Shown here piece after piece: positions 15,651 through 23,788 of a DNA stretch of 64,000 nt (position 1 is its first letter; each line of letters starts with the position of its first letter). Under the pieces are notes generated by a model that searched no databases, was not told where the DNA came from, and saw only the letters and a list, made by a program, of their open reading frames with translations. The position numbers and the translations under genes are program-made. The DNA lies in assembly GCF_000383595.1 (NCBI RefSeq), contig NZ_KB911581.1, positions 7,151,519-7,215,518 on the forward strand, given 5' to 3'. The DNA is from Streptomyces bottropensis ATCC 25435 (lineage in GTDB: Bacteria > Actinomycetota > Actinomycetes > Streptomycetales > Streptomycetaceae).

Positions 15651-18395
15651 ATGCGTTTCCGGGTTCTGGGGCCGGTGAGTCTGTCGCCCCGCACTCCCTC
15701 CGCGGCGAAACCGCGCGCCCTGCTGGCCACCCTGCTCGTGCAGGCCGGTGAAGTGGTCCCGGTGCACAGCCTGATCGACGAACTGTGGGGGACGGAGCCA
15801 CCGCGCACCGCGACCACCACCCTCCAGGTGTACGTGTCCCAGTTGCGCAAGGTGCTCGCCGACGGCGGCAGTCCGGCGCCCGCCGGTGAGCTGCTGACCC
15901 GGGCTCCCGGCTACCTCCTGGCGGTGCCCGAGCTGGAGTTCGACCTGCCCTGCTTCGAGCAGCTGCGGGCCCAGGGCCGCACGGCGTACCAGGAGGGGGA
16001 CTTCGACGATGCCTCCCGGTTGCTTCGCGAGGCGCTCGCCCTGTGGACCGGCCCGGCCCTGTCGGGGATCCCGCACGGTGTGCGGCTGGAGTCCGCCGCC
16101 ATCCGGCTGGACGAGCTGCGGATGGAGGTCCTGGAGCAGCGGATCGTCGCCGACCTGCGGCTGGGCCGCCACCAGGAACTCGCCGGGGAACTGCTGGCCC
16201 TGGCCAACGAGTACCCGTTGCGGGAGAGCCTGCACGGACATCTGATGGTTGCGCTGTACCGGACGGGCCGCGGATCCGACGCGCTGAGGGTGTACGGGCG
16301 GCTGCGCCACTCCCTCGTGGAGGAACTCGGCGTCGAACCGGGCCCGGGCCTGTCCCGGCTGCACGAACGCGTTCTGCGCCGGGACCCCTCCCTGGACTGG
16401 CAGCCACCCCGCGGCGCGCGGGACGCGGGCCGCGCCGACACGGGCCGCGGGACCGGCGCCCCGGCGTACCCGGGTGCACCCCGGCGTGGCACGGGGCCGG
16501 CCGGCGGACCGCGCCCCCTGCCCGGTCCGCCTCCGGCGCTGCCCTCCGCACCGCCCGGGTTCGTCGGCCGGCACGAGGAACTCGTTCACGGGGAACGGGC
16601 GTTGCGCGGGAGTGTCGGTAAGCCTCCGGCCCGGGTCCTGGCCTTGTCCGGGCCGGCCGGCGTCGGCAAGACGGCGCTGGCGTTGCAGCTCGCCCACCGG
16701 ACGGCGGACCTGTTCCCGGACGGCGGGCTGCTGATCGGGTTGCGCGGGCCGCAGGGTCGCCCGCTGAGCGCCTCGCAGGCGGGAGCGGCCCTGCTGCGCC
16801 GCCTCACCGACGACGTCTCCGACGCCCCGCTCACCGATCCCGAGGAGCTGACGGACCGGCTGCGGCGCGCCCTGGGGGGACGCCGGATCCTGCTGATCCT
16901 GGACGACGCCGCCTCGGAACAGCAGATACGACCGCTCCTGCGGGCCTTCGCGGAGGGCACGGTGATCCTCACCGGCCGGCGCCGGGCCGCCGCCCTCGAC
17001 GGCGCGGAGCATCTGGGGCTGGACGCCGTACGGCCGGAGGAGGCGGTGGAACTCCTGCTCGCCGCCGGTGGCGAGCGGATGGCGCAGGACCCGGTGGCGG
17101 CCGCCGAGATCGCCCGGCTGTGCGCGTGCTTCCCGCTGGCGCTGCGCGTGGCCGCGGCGGCCCTGACGGCCCGGCCGCACACCACGCCCGCCGCGCTGGC
17201 GGGCCGGCTGCGCGACGAGCGGACCCGTCTCGGCGTACTGCGCGAGGGCGATCTCGATCTGCGCTCCAGCCTGCTGACGGGGTACCAGGAGGCCGGGCCC
17301 GCGCTGCGGCGCGCCTTCCGTCTGCTGTCGCTGGCTCCGACCGCCGACTTCACGGGGTGGACCGTCGCGGCCCTGCTCGGCACCGGGCCGGCGGAGGCGG
17401 AGGAGACGGCCGAGGAGCTCGTACGGGCCCAGCTGCTGGAGGCCCGGACCGACGGGCAGTCGGTCCGCTACGGCTTCCACTCGCTGCTGCGGGTGCTGGC
17501 CACCGAACTGCGGGAGGCGGAACCGGACGCCGCCCGGACGCGACGGGACGCCGTCGAGCGGCTGGGCCGGGCCTGTGTCGCACTGGCCCGCCATGCGGAC
17601 GGGCGGCTCACCCCGGGTCGGGACTGGCGGTCCCGCCCCCTCGACGCGGCTCCGGGGTCCGACGCCGCCGCGATCGTCGGCGCGAGCCCTCTGGGATGGT
17701 TCCGCGAGGAGGCCACCGGCCTGGTGGAGACCGTACGGCAGGCGCACGCGGCGGGGCTGTGGTCCCTGGTGTGGCAGCTCGCGGGGAGCGCCGCCGGGTA
17801 CTTCCACGCCCGCGCCGCGTGGGAGGAGTGGGAGGAGACCCACCGGCTCGCGCTGGACGCCGCGCGGCGGGCCGGGAGCGTCGAGGCGGAGGCGGTGGTG
17901 CAGTACTCGCTGGGCGACCTCGCCTGGCAGCGCCGCCAGGCCGACCGGGCGCTGCGCCACCACACCGCCGCCCAGCACGCGTTCGAGCTGGTCCGCGACC
18001 GGACCGGGGTCGCCCGCTGCCGGATCGGCGCGGCCGACGTCCTGCTCGGCCAGGGTCTGCCGGAACCCGCCGCGCGGCGGTACGGGCGGGCGCTCGCGAT
18101 GTGCTCGGCGGAAGGGGACCTGCGGGGCGAGGTGGCCGCGCTGAACGGGCTGGCCCTGGTGAACCTGCGGCGGGGCCGCCCGGAGGTGGCCATGCGGCAT
18201 CTGGAGCAGTGCCGGCGGGCCGCGGAACGGCTCGGTGACCGCCGCTGGACGGAGTACGTCCGTCGCACCGCGGCCCGCCTGGCACCGGACTCCTCCCGCC
18301 GTCCGTCCCCGCTCGCTCACGCGGTCGAGGTCCGCCCGGGGATGTGGCTCATCGGAACGGCCGGCTCGGCCCTGACCCCGGCGGGGGCCGCCTGA
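15651..18395 (+). CDS. AfsR-type SARP transcriptional regulator with NB-ARC ATPase and TPR domains
   Basis: 914 aa; AAGGAG 7 nt upstream of the ATG. The N-terminal 95 residues form an OmpR-like winged helix (FRVLGPVSL, LLATLLVQAGEVV), followed by the bacterial transcriptional activation domain (about 95-250, FEQLRAQGRTAYQEGD). After a Pro/Gly-rich linker the NB-ARC domain has a P-loop GPAGVGKTALAL (around residue 335) and Walker B LLILDDAAS; the C-terminus contains TPR-like repeats. SARPs activate biosynthetic operons through heptameric direct repeats near -35; candidate repeats lie upstream of the FkbH-like and FAAL genes. It is probably the pathway-specific or AfsR-like activator of this cluster. 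Confidence 0.93.
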   Translation: MRFRVLGPVSLSPRTPSAAKPRALLATLLVQAGEVVPVHSLIDELWGTEPPRTATTTLQVYVSQLRKVLADGGSPAPAGELLTRAPGYLLAVPELEFDLPCFEQLRAQGRTAYQEGDFDDASRLLREALALWTGPALSGIPHGVRLESAAIRLDELRMEVLEQRIVADLRLGRHQELAGELLALANEYPLRESLHGHLMVALYRTGRGSDALRVYGRLRHSLVEELGVEPGPGLSRLHERVLRRDPSLDWQPPRGARDAGRADTGRGTGAPAYPGAPRRGTGPAGGPRPLPGPPPALPSAPPGFVGRHEELVHGERALRGSVGKPPARVLALSGPAGVGKTALALQLAHRTADLFPDGGLLIGLRGPQGRPLSASQAGAALLRRLTDDVSDAPLTDPEELTDRLRRALGGRRILLILDDAASEQQIRPLLRAFAEGTVILTGRRRAAALDGAEHLGLDAVRPEEAVELLLAAGGERMAQDPVAAAEIARLCACFPLALRVAAAALTARPHTTPAALAGRLRDERTRLGVLREGDLDLRSSLLTGYQEAGPALRRAFRLLSLAPTADFTGWTVAALLGTGPAEAEETAEELVRAQLLEARTDGQSVRYGFHSLLRVLATELREAEPDAARTRRDAVERLGRACVALARHADGRLTPGRDWRSRPLDAAPGSDAAAIVGASPLGWFREEATGLVETVRQAHAAGLWSLVWQLAGSAAGYFHARAAWEEWEETHRLALDAARRAGSVEAEAVVQYSLGDLAWQRRQADRALRHHTAAQHAFELVRDRTGVARCRIGAADVLLGQGLPEPAARRYGRALAMCSAEGDLRGEVAALNGLALVNLRRGRPEVAMRHLEQCRRAAERLGDRRWTEYVRRTAARLAPDSSRRPSPLAHAVEVRPGMWLIGTAGSALTPAGAA

Positions 18396-18441
18396 CGTCC
18401 TGTCCGCCGGCTCCCGGACTCCCGGGTGGCCGGCGGTGTGC

Positions 18442-18483
18442 GCGGGCCGCGCGGTGCACCTCTTGGGACACCGCGCGGCCCGC
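18442..18483. terminator. Bidirectional terminator between SARP gene and alpha/beta hydrolase
   Basis: A 15-bp perfect stem (arms 18442-18456 and 18469-18483, 12-nt loop) separates the convergent SARP and hydrolase genes. Confidence 0.8.
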
Positions 18484-18485
18484 CG

Positions 18486-19514
18486 TCATCCGGTGGCCCG
18501 CCCCTGGAGGGGGTGGGCGCCGCGGTGACGGGCGCGGCGGGTGCGCAGCAGCTGCCGCCACTCCTCGGCGCTGAACCGGGCGGGCTCGGTACGGCGGATG
18601 AAGTCGTGGAGTACGCCGAGGAAGCGTTCCGGGTCGGAGTGGAACGGGAAGTGTCCCGCCTCCTCGAAGATCTCCAGCCGGCTGCCGGGCATGGAGACGT
18701 GTCCGAGGCCGGCGTGGAGGGCCGGGACGACCATGTCCCGGCCGCCCCACAGCAGCATGGTGGGCATGCCCTCGGTCAGATAGCACCGGTCGAGCAGGGT
18801 GCCGACCTGCCCGCGCCAGTCGACGACGGCCCGCAGGGTCCGTACGAAGGCGCTGCGCGAACTCGCGTCCGGCAGGGCGTCGACCACCCTCAGCAGATCC
18901 GGCGCGTCGACGCCCAGGCCGGTGTCCAGCGTCTTCATGATCTTGACGAACATCCGCAACTGCCAGCGCACCGTCGGCAGTTGCAGTGCGGACAGCAACA
19001 GCTCGGCACCGGGCAGGGTGGCGGCCCGCAGCAGCGGGGAGACCTGGCGGCCGATGCCTCCGCTGCCGACCAGGACCAGGCGCTCGGTGCGCTCCGGGAA
19101 CTGGTAGGCGAACTGGGCGGCCACCGCGCCGCCGAGCGAGTGACCGACGAGGGTGGCCCGCTCGATGCCGAGGGCGCTGAGCAGGTCCCGCAGTCCGTTG
19201 GCGTACGCCCCGGGTGAGTAGTCGCCGCGGGGTTTGGCCGACGCCCCGTGGCCGAGCAGGTCGGGGGCGACGACCCGGTGGCGGGCGGCCAGGCCCGGGA
19301 TGATGTCGGCCCAGGTCGCCGAGGAGTCGCCGATGCCGTGGATGAGCACCACGGCGGACTCGCCCTTGCCGGCCATCCGGTAGGCGAAGCGGTAGCCGTG
19401 CAGGTGACGGGTGCGGACGCGCACCTCGTTGCGGCCCACCGCACGGGGTCCGGGCCGCCCCGGCTGGCGGCTGGGCCGGAAGGCCGAGCGGGCGGTGAAG
19501 GGGGCGTCGGCCAT
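18486..19514 (-). CDS. Alpha/beta hydrolase
   Basis: 342 aa; ATG at 19514, with a GGAGG ribosome site lying inside the end of the preceding small ORF. Classic alpha/beta fold: oxyanion VLIHGIGDSSATW, nucleophile elbow GHSLGGAVAA, catalytic Asp in GGRDMVVP and His in EEAGHFPFHSDPERF. The N-terminal 30 residues are Arg/Pro-rich. In the tetronate model one hydrolase-fold protein is needed to eliminate acetate from the acetylated hydroxymethyl tetronate; this gene and the FrsA-like gene at 20110 are the two candidates. It may equally act as an esterase or type II thioesterase. Confidence 0.88.
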   Translation of the reverse strand: MADAPFTARSAFRPSRQPGRPGPRAVGRNEVRVRTRHLHGYRFAYRMAGKGESAVVLIHGIGDSSATWADIIPGLAARHRVVAPDLLGHGASAKPRGDYSPGAYANGLRDLLSALGIERATLVGHSLGGAVAAQFAYQFPERTERLVLVGSGGIGRQVSPLLRAATLPGAELLLSALQLPTVRWQLRMFVKIMKTLDTGLGVDAPDLLRVVDALPDASSRSAFVRTLRAVVDWRGQVGTLLDRCYLTEGMPTMLLWGGRDMVVPALHAGLGHVSMPGSRLEIFEEAGHFPFHSDPERFLGVLHDFIRRTEPARFSAEEWRQLLRTRRARHRGAHPLQGRATG

Positions 19515-19517
19515 GGT

Positions 19518-19760
19518 TCAGGCCTCCTGCGGAATCGGGTGACGGTCACGGACGGGGCGGCGCGGGACGGGTGCGGACTCGACGACGTCCGGTGCGCCGG
19601 GCAGCTGGGCGGCGGGGACGCTCTCGGGGTCGGGTTCGGGGTCGAGCCCGAGCGACATCAGGGACCGCCACGGCTGCGCCTGCCCGGGGGTACGCGTCCG
19701 CCACGGAGCGAACACCTGGGCCTGCGAGGAGGGAGCGCGGAGGGTGTGCACGGAGGACAT
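19518..19760 (-). CDS. Small protein of unknown function coupled to alpha/beta hydrolase
   Basis: 80 aa from ATG at 19760 with GAGGTG about 6 nt upstream. The stop is 3 bp before the hydrolase ATG and it contains that gene's ribosome-binding site, so the two are translationally linked. The sequence is Pro/Arg/Ser-rich with no cysteines, no transmembrane segment and no motif that I recognise. It could be a partner of the hydrolase or a non-functional leader ORF. Confidence 0.5.
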   Translation of the reverse strand: MSSVHTLRAPSSQAQVFAPWRTRTPGQAQPWRSLMSLGLDPEPDPESVPAAQLPGAPDVVESAPVPRRPVRDRHPIPQEA

Positions 19761-19828
19761 GACAGTCACCTCTGGATAGGTGTGCGAGGAAGAACGCGGG
19801 ATCGCTGCCGCTCGGCCTGGCGGCGTGC

Positions 19829-20130
19829 GGCCTGGGGAGCCGGCGGACGGGCGGGTACGCGCGCTCGCCGGGAGCCGGCGGAACGCGAGACCCTCACCCG
19901 ACCGCGGCCGACACTCGGACGCGGGACGCCGGCCCGGCGGGAGTCGGTAGGCAGCACACGGGACGCGCACCCGGCGGGAGCCGGCGGGCATGCGCGGGAC
20001 GATCACCCGGGGGAGCCGACGAACGGACTCGGGGCTCCCGCCCGGCGACAGCCGACGGACAGACGCGGGACGGTCACCCTTAGGGAACCGGCGGGCGGAT
20101 GCCGGACGGTCACTCGGCGGGGGTCGGCCG
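19829..20130. repeat. Degenerate ~36-bp tandem repeat array
   Basis: Between the small ORF and the FrsA-like hydrolase about eight imperfect copies of a roughly 36-bp unit can be aligned, each starting CCCGGCGGGAGCCGGCGG or close to it and ending GCGGGACGGTCA or close to it. Clear copies start near 19935, 19971, 20006, 20040 and 20076. No frame through it looks like a protein. The last copy runs into the 3' end of the hydrolase gene. Confidence 0.7.
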
Positions 20131-21447
20131 TGGCTGCCGGGGCACGGCGTCGGCGTAGCCGCCCGCCCCGGGACCGGCCGGGATCGTCGGACCGGTGCCG
20201 GTCGCGACGGACGGGCCGGGCGCGGTGGTGCGGTACGGACCGGGCGCGGCGGTGCGGGACGGACCGGCCACGCCGGCGCCGGCACCGACGGACGGCCCCG
20301 TGGCACCGGCTCCCGTCCGGGCGGAGGCACCGGTTCCGGTCCGGACGGACAGACCAGCCGCAGCGGTGCCGGTCGCCGCGGGCGGTCTCCCGGTGCTCGT
20401 CGAAAGGGCGGCGTGGCGGGGGGCGGAGCGGTTCGTGAGGCGGGCCCGTAGCAGGGAGGCGATCAGCCACTTGCGCATGGCGCCCAGGTGCGCCGGAGAG
20501 CCGTGCACGTCGTCGAACTCCTTGAAACGCACGCGGGGCAGCGCGGCGGCGAGCAGTCGCCGTTCCGTGGGAGGGATGATCTCGTCGCGTGCGCTGACCA
20601 CGTACCCGACCGGGATGTCGAGCGCGCCGAGGACGTCGGGGCCGAGCGGGAAGTCCGCGAGCAGGGACCGCAGTTCGTCGTCGGAGGCCGCGCCGGTGAG
20701 CCGGCGCAGCGTGGCGACGGTGATCCCCGGCACCTCGGGCCACCAGGCGGGATCGGCGAAGAACCCGGCCACGGGGGCGCCCACGGTGTGGACGGAGCGG
20801 ATGCGCGGGTCCGCGGCCGCCGCGCGCAGCGCCAGGTGGCCGCTGAAGCTGAGGCCGAGGACCGAGGTGCGGGTCACCGCGGCGCGGCCGGCCAGCCGGT
20901 CCATCAGGAACGGCAGCAGCCGCCAGGAGTCCGCGTGGTAGCGCAGGGTGTTCTCCCCGACGCCGGGCATCTCGGTGACCACCGCCGCGTACCCCAGCCG
21001 GGCGAGCCGGGGCAGCAGGGGCGCCCACTGCTCCTTGACGCTGACGATGCCGCCCATGACCACGAGCAGCGGCCGCCGGCGACGCGCGTCGAGCCCGCTC
21101 GCCCAGCAGGCGACCGTGCCGTCCGGGTGGTCGAGGACCAGGCGTTCGACGCCCCGTCGGCGACGCCAGTCGTCGAAGGTCCGTACGCAGTTGTCCTGGG
21201 CCCGGCGGCGGACGTCGTCGCCGTGGTAGGGGAAACGGGCGAGCGCGTAGTGGCGGCAGGCGTCGAGCGGGCGGCCGGCGACGGCCAGCCGGTCGGCCTC
21301 GCCGGTCCACACCCGGGCCCAGGACGCGGGGTGCCCCGGCTCGTCGTTGGTGATCCTCGGCAGGACGGCGGCCACCTGCCGGTCGCCGATGCCCTGGCCG
21401 CGGGCGTGCAGCCGGGCGAACTCCTTGAGTTCTCCGAGATGGTCCAT
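20110..21447 (-). CDS. FrsA-like alpha/beta hydrolase with low-complexity C-terminal tail
   Basis: 445 aa; ATG at 21447 with GGAG 7 nt upstream. An N-terminal helical region (residues 1-110, as in FrsA/2,6-dihydropseudooxynicotine hydrolases) precedes the alpha/beta core with nucleophile GLSFSGHLAL, Asp in VVSARDEIIPP and His in DDVHGSPAHL. The last 90 or so residues are Gly/Ala/Thr/Pro-rich repeats (RTGTGASARTGAGATG) without structure. It lies just beyond the E2-like acyltransferase and the phosphopantetheinyl transferase, the position expected for the acetate-eliminating hydrolase-fold protein of tetronate pathways (agglomerin Agg5, abyssomicin AbyA5). That role is an inference from context. 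Confidence 0.82.
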   Translation of the reverse strand: MDHLGELKEFARLHARGQGIGDRQVAAVLPRITNDEPGHPASWARVWTGEADRLAVAGRPLDACRHYALARFPYHGDDVRRRAQDNCVRTFDDWRRRRGVERLVLDHPDGTVACWASGLDARRRRPLLVVMGGIVSVKEQWAPLLPRLARLGYAAVVTEMPGVGENTLRYHADSWRLLPFLMDRLAGRAAVTRTSVLGLSFSGHLALRAAAADPRIRSVHTVGAPVAGFFADPAWWPEVPGITVATLRRLTGAASDDELRSLLADFPLGPDVLGALDIPVGYVVSARDEIIPPTERRLLAAALPRVRFKEFDDVHGSPAHLGAMRKWLIASLLRARLTNRSAPRHAALSTSTGRPPAATGTAAAGLSVRTGTGASARTGAGATGPSVGAGAGVAGPSRTAAPGPYRTTAPGPSVATGTGPTIPAGPGAGGYADAVPRQPRPTPAE

Positions 21448-21822
21448 CGCTGTTCTCCGTCTCCTCCGGGGTGCGGGGCCGATGCCCGGGGGATGCGGCC
21501 GGAGGGCTCGGTGGCCTTCCTGGTCGTACCGGCGGCGGGCGGGGCTGTCCGGTCGTACGGCGGGCGGGCCCCCGGCCGGGAGCGGGGGACGTCCCCCGGC
21601 TGGGCGGCCCGCCCGGAGACGATGCTGGCCGCCGTCCCTTAAGCCGGGCTGGCGCACGGGCTGCGCCTCGCTAAGCGCCGCGCGGGAGGTGCCGTCGACC
21701 GTCCCGGCGGCACACAGACACCCGCACCGGCACCGGCACCCGCCCCGCACCCACACGACGGCACACGGCGGCGCGCCGGCGCGAAGAGACTCCTCTTCGC
21801 GCCGGCGCGCCGTCGTCGGCCC
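21448..21822 (-). promoter_or_regulatory. Intergenic region upstream of FrsA-like hydrolase
   Basis: 375 bp without a supported gene. It holds the terminator at 21770-21811 and probably the promoter of the hydrolase. Two AT-containing elements, TTAAGCC (21639) and CTAAGCG (21671), stand out in the GC-rich background and resemble the heptamers seen upstream of the FkbH-like gene, but their 32-bp separation does not fit an 11-bp period. Confidence 0.4.
21770..21811 (-). terminator. Terminator after phosphopantetheinyl transferase gene
   Basis: A 19-bp perfect stem (arms 21770-21788 and 21793-21811, loop ACTC) begins 12 bp beyond the stop of the PPTase gene and probably ends the long FAAL-to-PPTase operon. 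Confidence 0.85.
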
Positions 21823-22713
21823 TCACCAGTCCAGCAGCTCGTCCTCCCCGTCCCGGTCCTCCGCTTCCGCGTCGTCGCCCAGGGCCTCGGCCACCGCCGC
21901 GACCACCCGCGGATCGAGCATGGTGCGCGCGGCCGTGTCCCGTGTGCCTCCGAAGCCGGCGTCGCTCACCGCGACGCTGACGACGTAGCCGCCGTCCACG
22001 GAGAAGGTGCGGAACTGCCATTCGACACCCGTGCCCGGTGCCCCGTCCGGGGCCAGGACCCGCGCGGGCCGGCCGTCGCCGCTGAAGCCGAAGTCGGTGA
22101 AGCGGAACCGCAGCCCCTGCCCGATGGCCTTGCTGTAGGCCTCCTTCAGCGTCCACATGCGCACCAGCGCCGCGCCCCGCCGCTGCGCGGGTAGCCGCTC
22201 CAGGACGGTCAGTTCGTGCGGCGTGCAGACGTGGCGGTGCAGCCCGCGCGTGTAGAGCGGACGGTCCGCCCGCTCGGCGTCCACCCCGATCAGCCCCTTG
22301 GTGGCGAGCCCGATGAGCAGCAGGTCCTCGGTGTGGCTGAGGCTGATGTCCACCGCGTCGTAGCCCCGCAGATAGGGCCGGCCGGTGGGGCCGTAGCCGA
22401 GTTCGACGGCCTGCGGGGGCACGCGCAGCGCCACCGCGGCGGCGAACTTCAGCAGCACCCGGGAGGCGGCGAACCTCGTCCGCACGTCCGGGTGCGTCAT
22501 CTCCAGGTAGCGGTCCCAGTCCCGGCCCAGCAGGGCGCGCAGCCGCGGGCCGCCCGCCCGGTCCGGCCGCCAGTCGGCGAGCCGGGCGTGCAACACCGCG
22601 ACCTCGTGCTTCTCCAGGTCCGCGCGCACCTGGTCCCAGGCTCCGTCACGACCGGAGATCCGCACCGGCTCCCCGAGCGATGGGCTGGGTGCCGTCGTCC
22701 TCCGCGCCGTCAT
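21823..22713 (-). CDS. Sfp-type 4'-phosphopantetheinyl transferase
   Basis: 296 aa; ATG at 22713 with GGAGGG 6 nt upstream, lying inside the 3' end of the E2-like gene (68-bp overlap). Both family motifs are present: GVDAE (143-147, Mg ligands) and WTLKEAYSKA (187-196). The protein should transfer phosphopantetheine from CoA to the serines of the two discrete ACPs, the PKS ACP and the carrier used by the FkbH-like protein. Length is slightly above usual because of an acidic C-terminal tail. A dedicated PPTase in the operon supports a self-contained pathway. Confidence 0.95.
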   Translation of the reverse strand: MTARRTTAPSPSLGEPVRISGRDGAWDQVRADLEKHEVAVLHARLADWRPDRAGGPRLRALLGRDWDRYLEMTHPDVRTRFAASRVLLKFAAAVALRVPPQAVELGYGPTGRPYLRGYDAVDISLSHTEDLLLIGLATKGLIGVDAERADRPLYTRGLHRHVCTPHELTVLERLPAQRRGAALVRMWTLKEAYSKAIGQGLRFRFTDFGFSGDGRPARVLAPDGAPGTGVEWQFRTFSVDGGYVVSVAVSDAGFGGTRDTAARTMLDPRVVAAVAEALGDDAEAEDRDGEDELLDW

Positions 22714-23512
22714 CGAAGCCCTCCATTTCCTGCTTGAGATCACCGAGTACGTCGGCGGCGGCTCCGCCGTCGATGATCCGGTGGTCGAAGGTGAGTCCGA
22801 GCCGCATCACCGGGGCGATCGCCAGCCGCCCGTCCCTGACGACCGGCCGGTCGACGACGCGGCCCGCGCACAGGGTGACGGCGGTGCCCCCGCTGGAGTG
22901 GAAGCCGTCGACGGGGCGGTGGCCCAGCGAGCTGACCGCCACGGTGCCGAAGACGCCCGGCCGTCCGGCGGGGTCGCGCGTCGCGGCGGCGAAGGCCAGC
23001 CGGCCGAGCGGCACCGGCAGCCGGCCGAGCAGCCGGACACCGCGGAACTCGGCCAGTTGTTCGGTGCCGGGTCCGCGGTAGCGGTCCACGCGCCGCTGGA
23101 TCTCGTCCAGGCCGGCGCGCTCCAGGGCGGGCAGCAGCGCGGAGAGCACGGTCCGTTCCCCGTCCACGGTGCGGTCCAGCGCCAGTTTGGCGGTGACCTC
23201 CGTGAACCGCAGGGTCCTCGGTCCGCGCAGCCCGAACAGCCGCGCCGGGGCGAGTGCCGCGTTGGCCTCCGGGTGCCGGTGCAGCACCCGGCCGGTGGCG
23301 TGCAGCAGATAGGTGACGACCGAGTAGCGCCGCCCGGCGGCCCGCGCCGTCGCGCGATGGGCCTCGATCCGGGTCATGTCGATGTCGGTGTCGAGGTGGA
23401 CGGGCCGCTGCCGGGCGGCGTGTTCCAGGAAGTACAGGGTGTGCCTGCGCCGGCGCTCGGGGTGCGCCCGGGCGGGGGCCGGCGGGTTCCCGCCGGCCCC
23501 GGAACCGGTCAC
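22646..23512 (-). CDS. 2-oxoacid dehydrogenase E2-like acyltransferase (catalytic domain only)
   Basis: 288 aa from GTG at 23512, overlapping the ACP stop (GTGA). It lacks lipoyl and subunit-binding domains and consists only of the catalytic acyltransferase domain, ending with the active-site motif DHRIIDGG. Stand-alone E2-like acyltransferases next to a KAS III, an ACP and an FkbH protein are the hallmark of tetronate clusters (agglomerin Agg4, abyssomicin AbyA4), where they acetylate the primary hydroxyl of the 5-hydroxymethyl tetronate before elimination. Gene order and size fit that role well. Confidence 0.88.
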   Translation of the reverse strand: MTGSGAGGNPPAPARAHPERRRRHTLYFLEHAARQRPVHLDTDIDMTRIEAHRATARAAGRRYSVVTYLLHATGRVLHRHPEANAALAPARLFGLRGPRTLRFTEVTAKLALDRTVDGERTVLSALLPALERAGLDEIQRRVDRYRGPGTEQLAEFRGVRLLGRLPVPLGRLAFAAATRDPAGRPGVFGTVAVSSLGHRPVDGFHSSGGTAVTLCAGRVVDRPVVRDGRLAIAPVMRLGLTFDHRIIDGGAAADVLGDLKQEMEGFDDGAEDDGTQPIARGAGADLRS

Positions 23513-23736
23513 GGCCGGGCCGCCAGCTGGTAGATCTCGCCGAGGCTGCGGGCCTCCAGCAGCCGGCCCACGGGCAGCGAGCGGCCGGCGGCCTGTTCCA
23601 GGGCGGTGACCAGTTTCAGCAGGTACAGCGAGTCCCATTCGGGCAGCTGGTCCAGGTCGGCGGAGACCTGGTACTCCTCCAGCGGCATACCGAGCTCGTC
23701 CCTGACGAGGCGGACGAAGTCGTCGATGGTGTCCAT
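23509..23736 (-). CDS. Discrete acyl carrier protein (probable glyceryl-ACP)
   Basis: 75 aa; ATG at 23736, GGAGGG upstream. Phosphopantetheine attachment at Ser36 in PEWDSLYLL. Short, acidic, single carrier domain. It stands between the KAS III-like and E2-like genes, where tetronate clusters encode the carrier that receives the glyceryl unit from the FkbH protein. Overlaps the next gene by 4 nt. Confidence 0.9.
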   Translation of the reverse strand: MDTIDDFVRLVRDELGMPLEEYQVSADLDQLPEWDSLYLLKLVTALEQAAGRSLPVGRLLEARSLGEIYQLAARP

Positions 23737-23788
23737 GCGTACGGCCCTCCGGGGCGGTGTGTGACGGGGCGGGTGTGTGGGGGGACGG

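Noticed and set aside
19829..20130. Possible CRISPR-like array
   Set aside because: The 36-bp units are contiguous and degenerate with no unique spacers and no cas genes; it is a tandem repeat.
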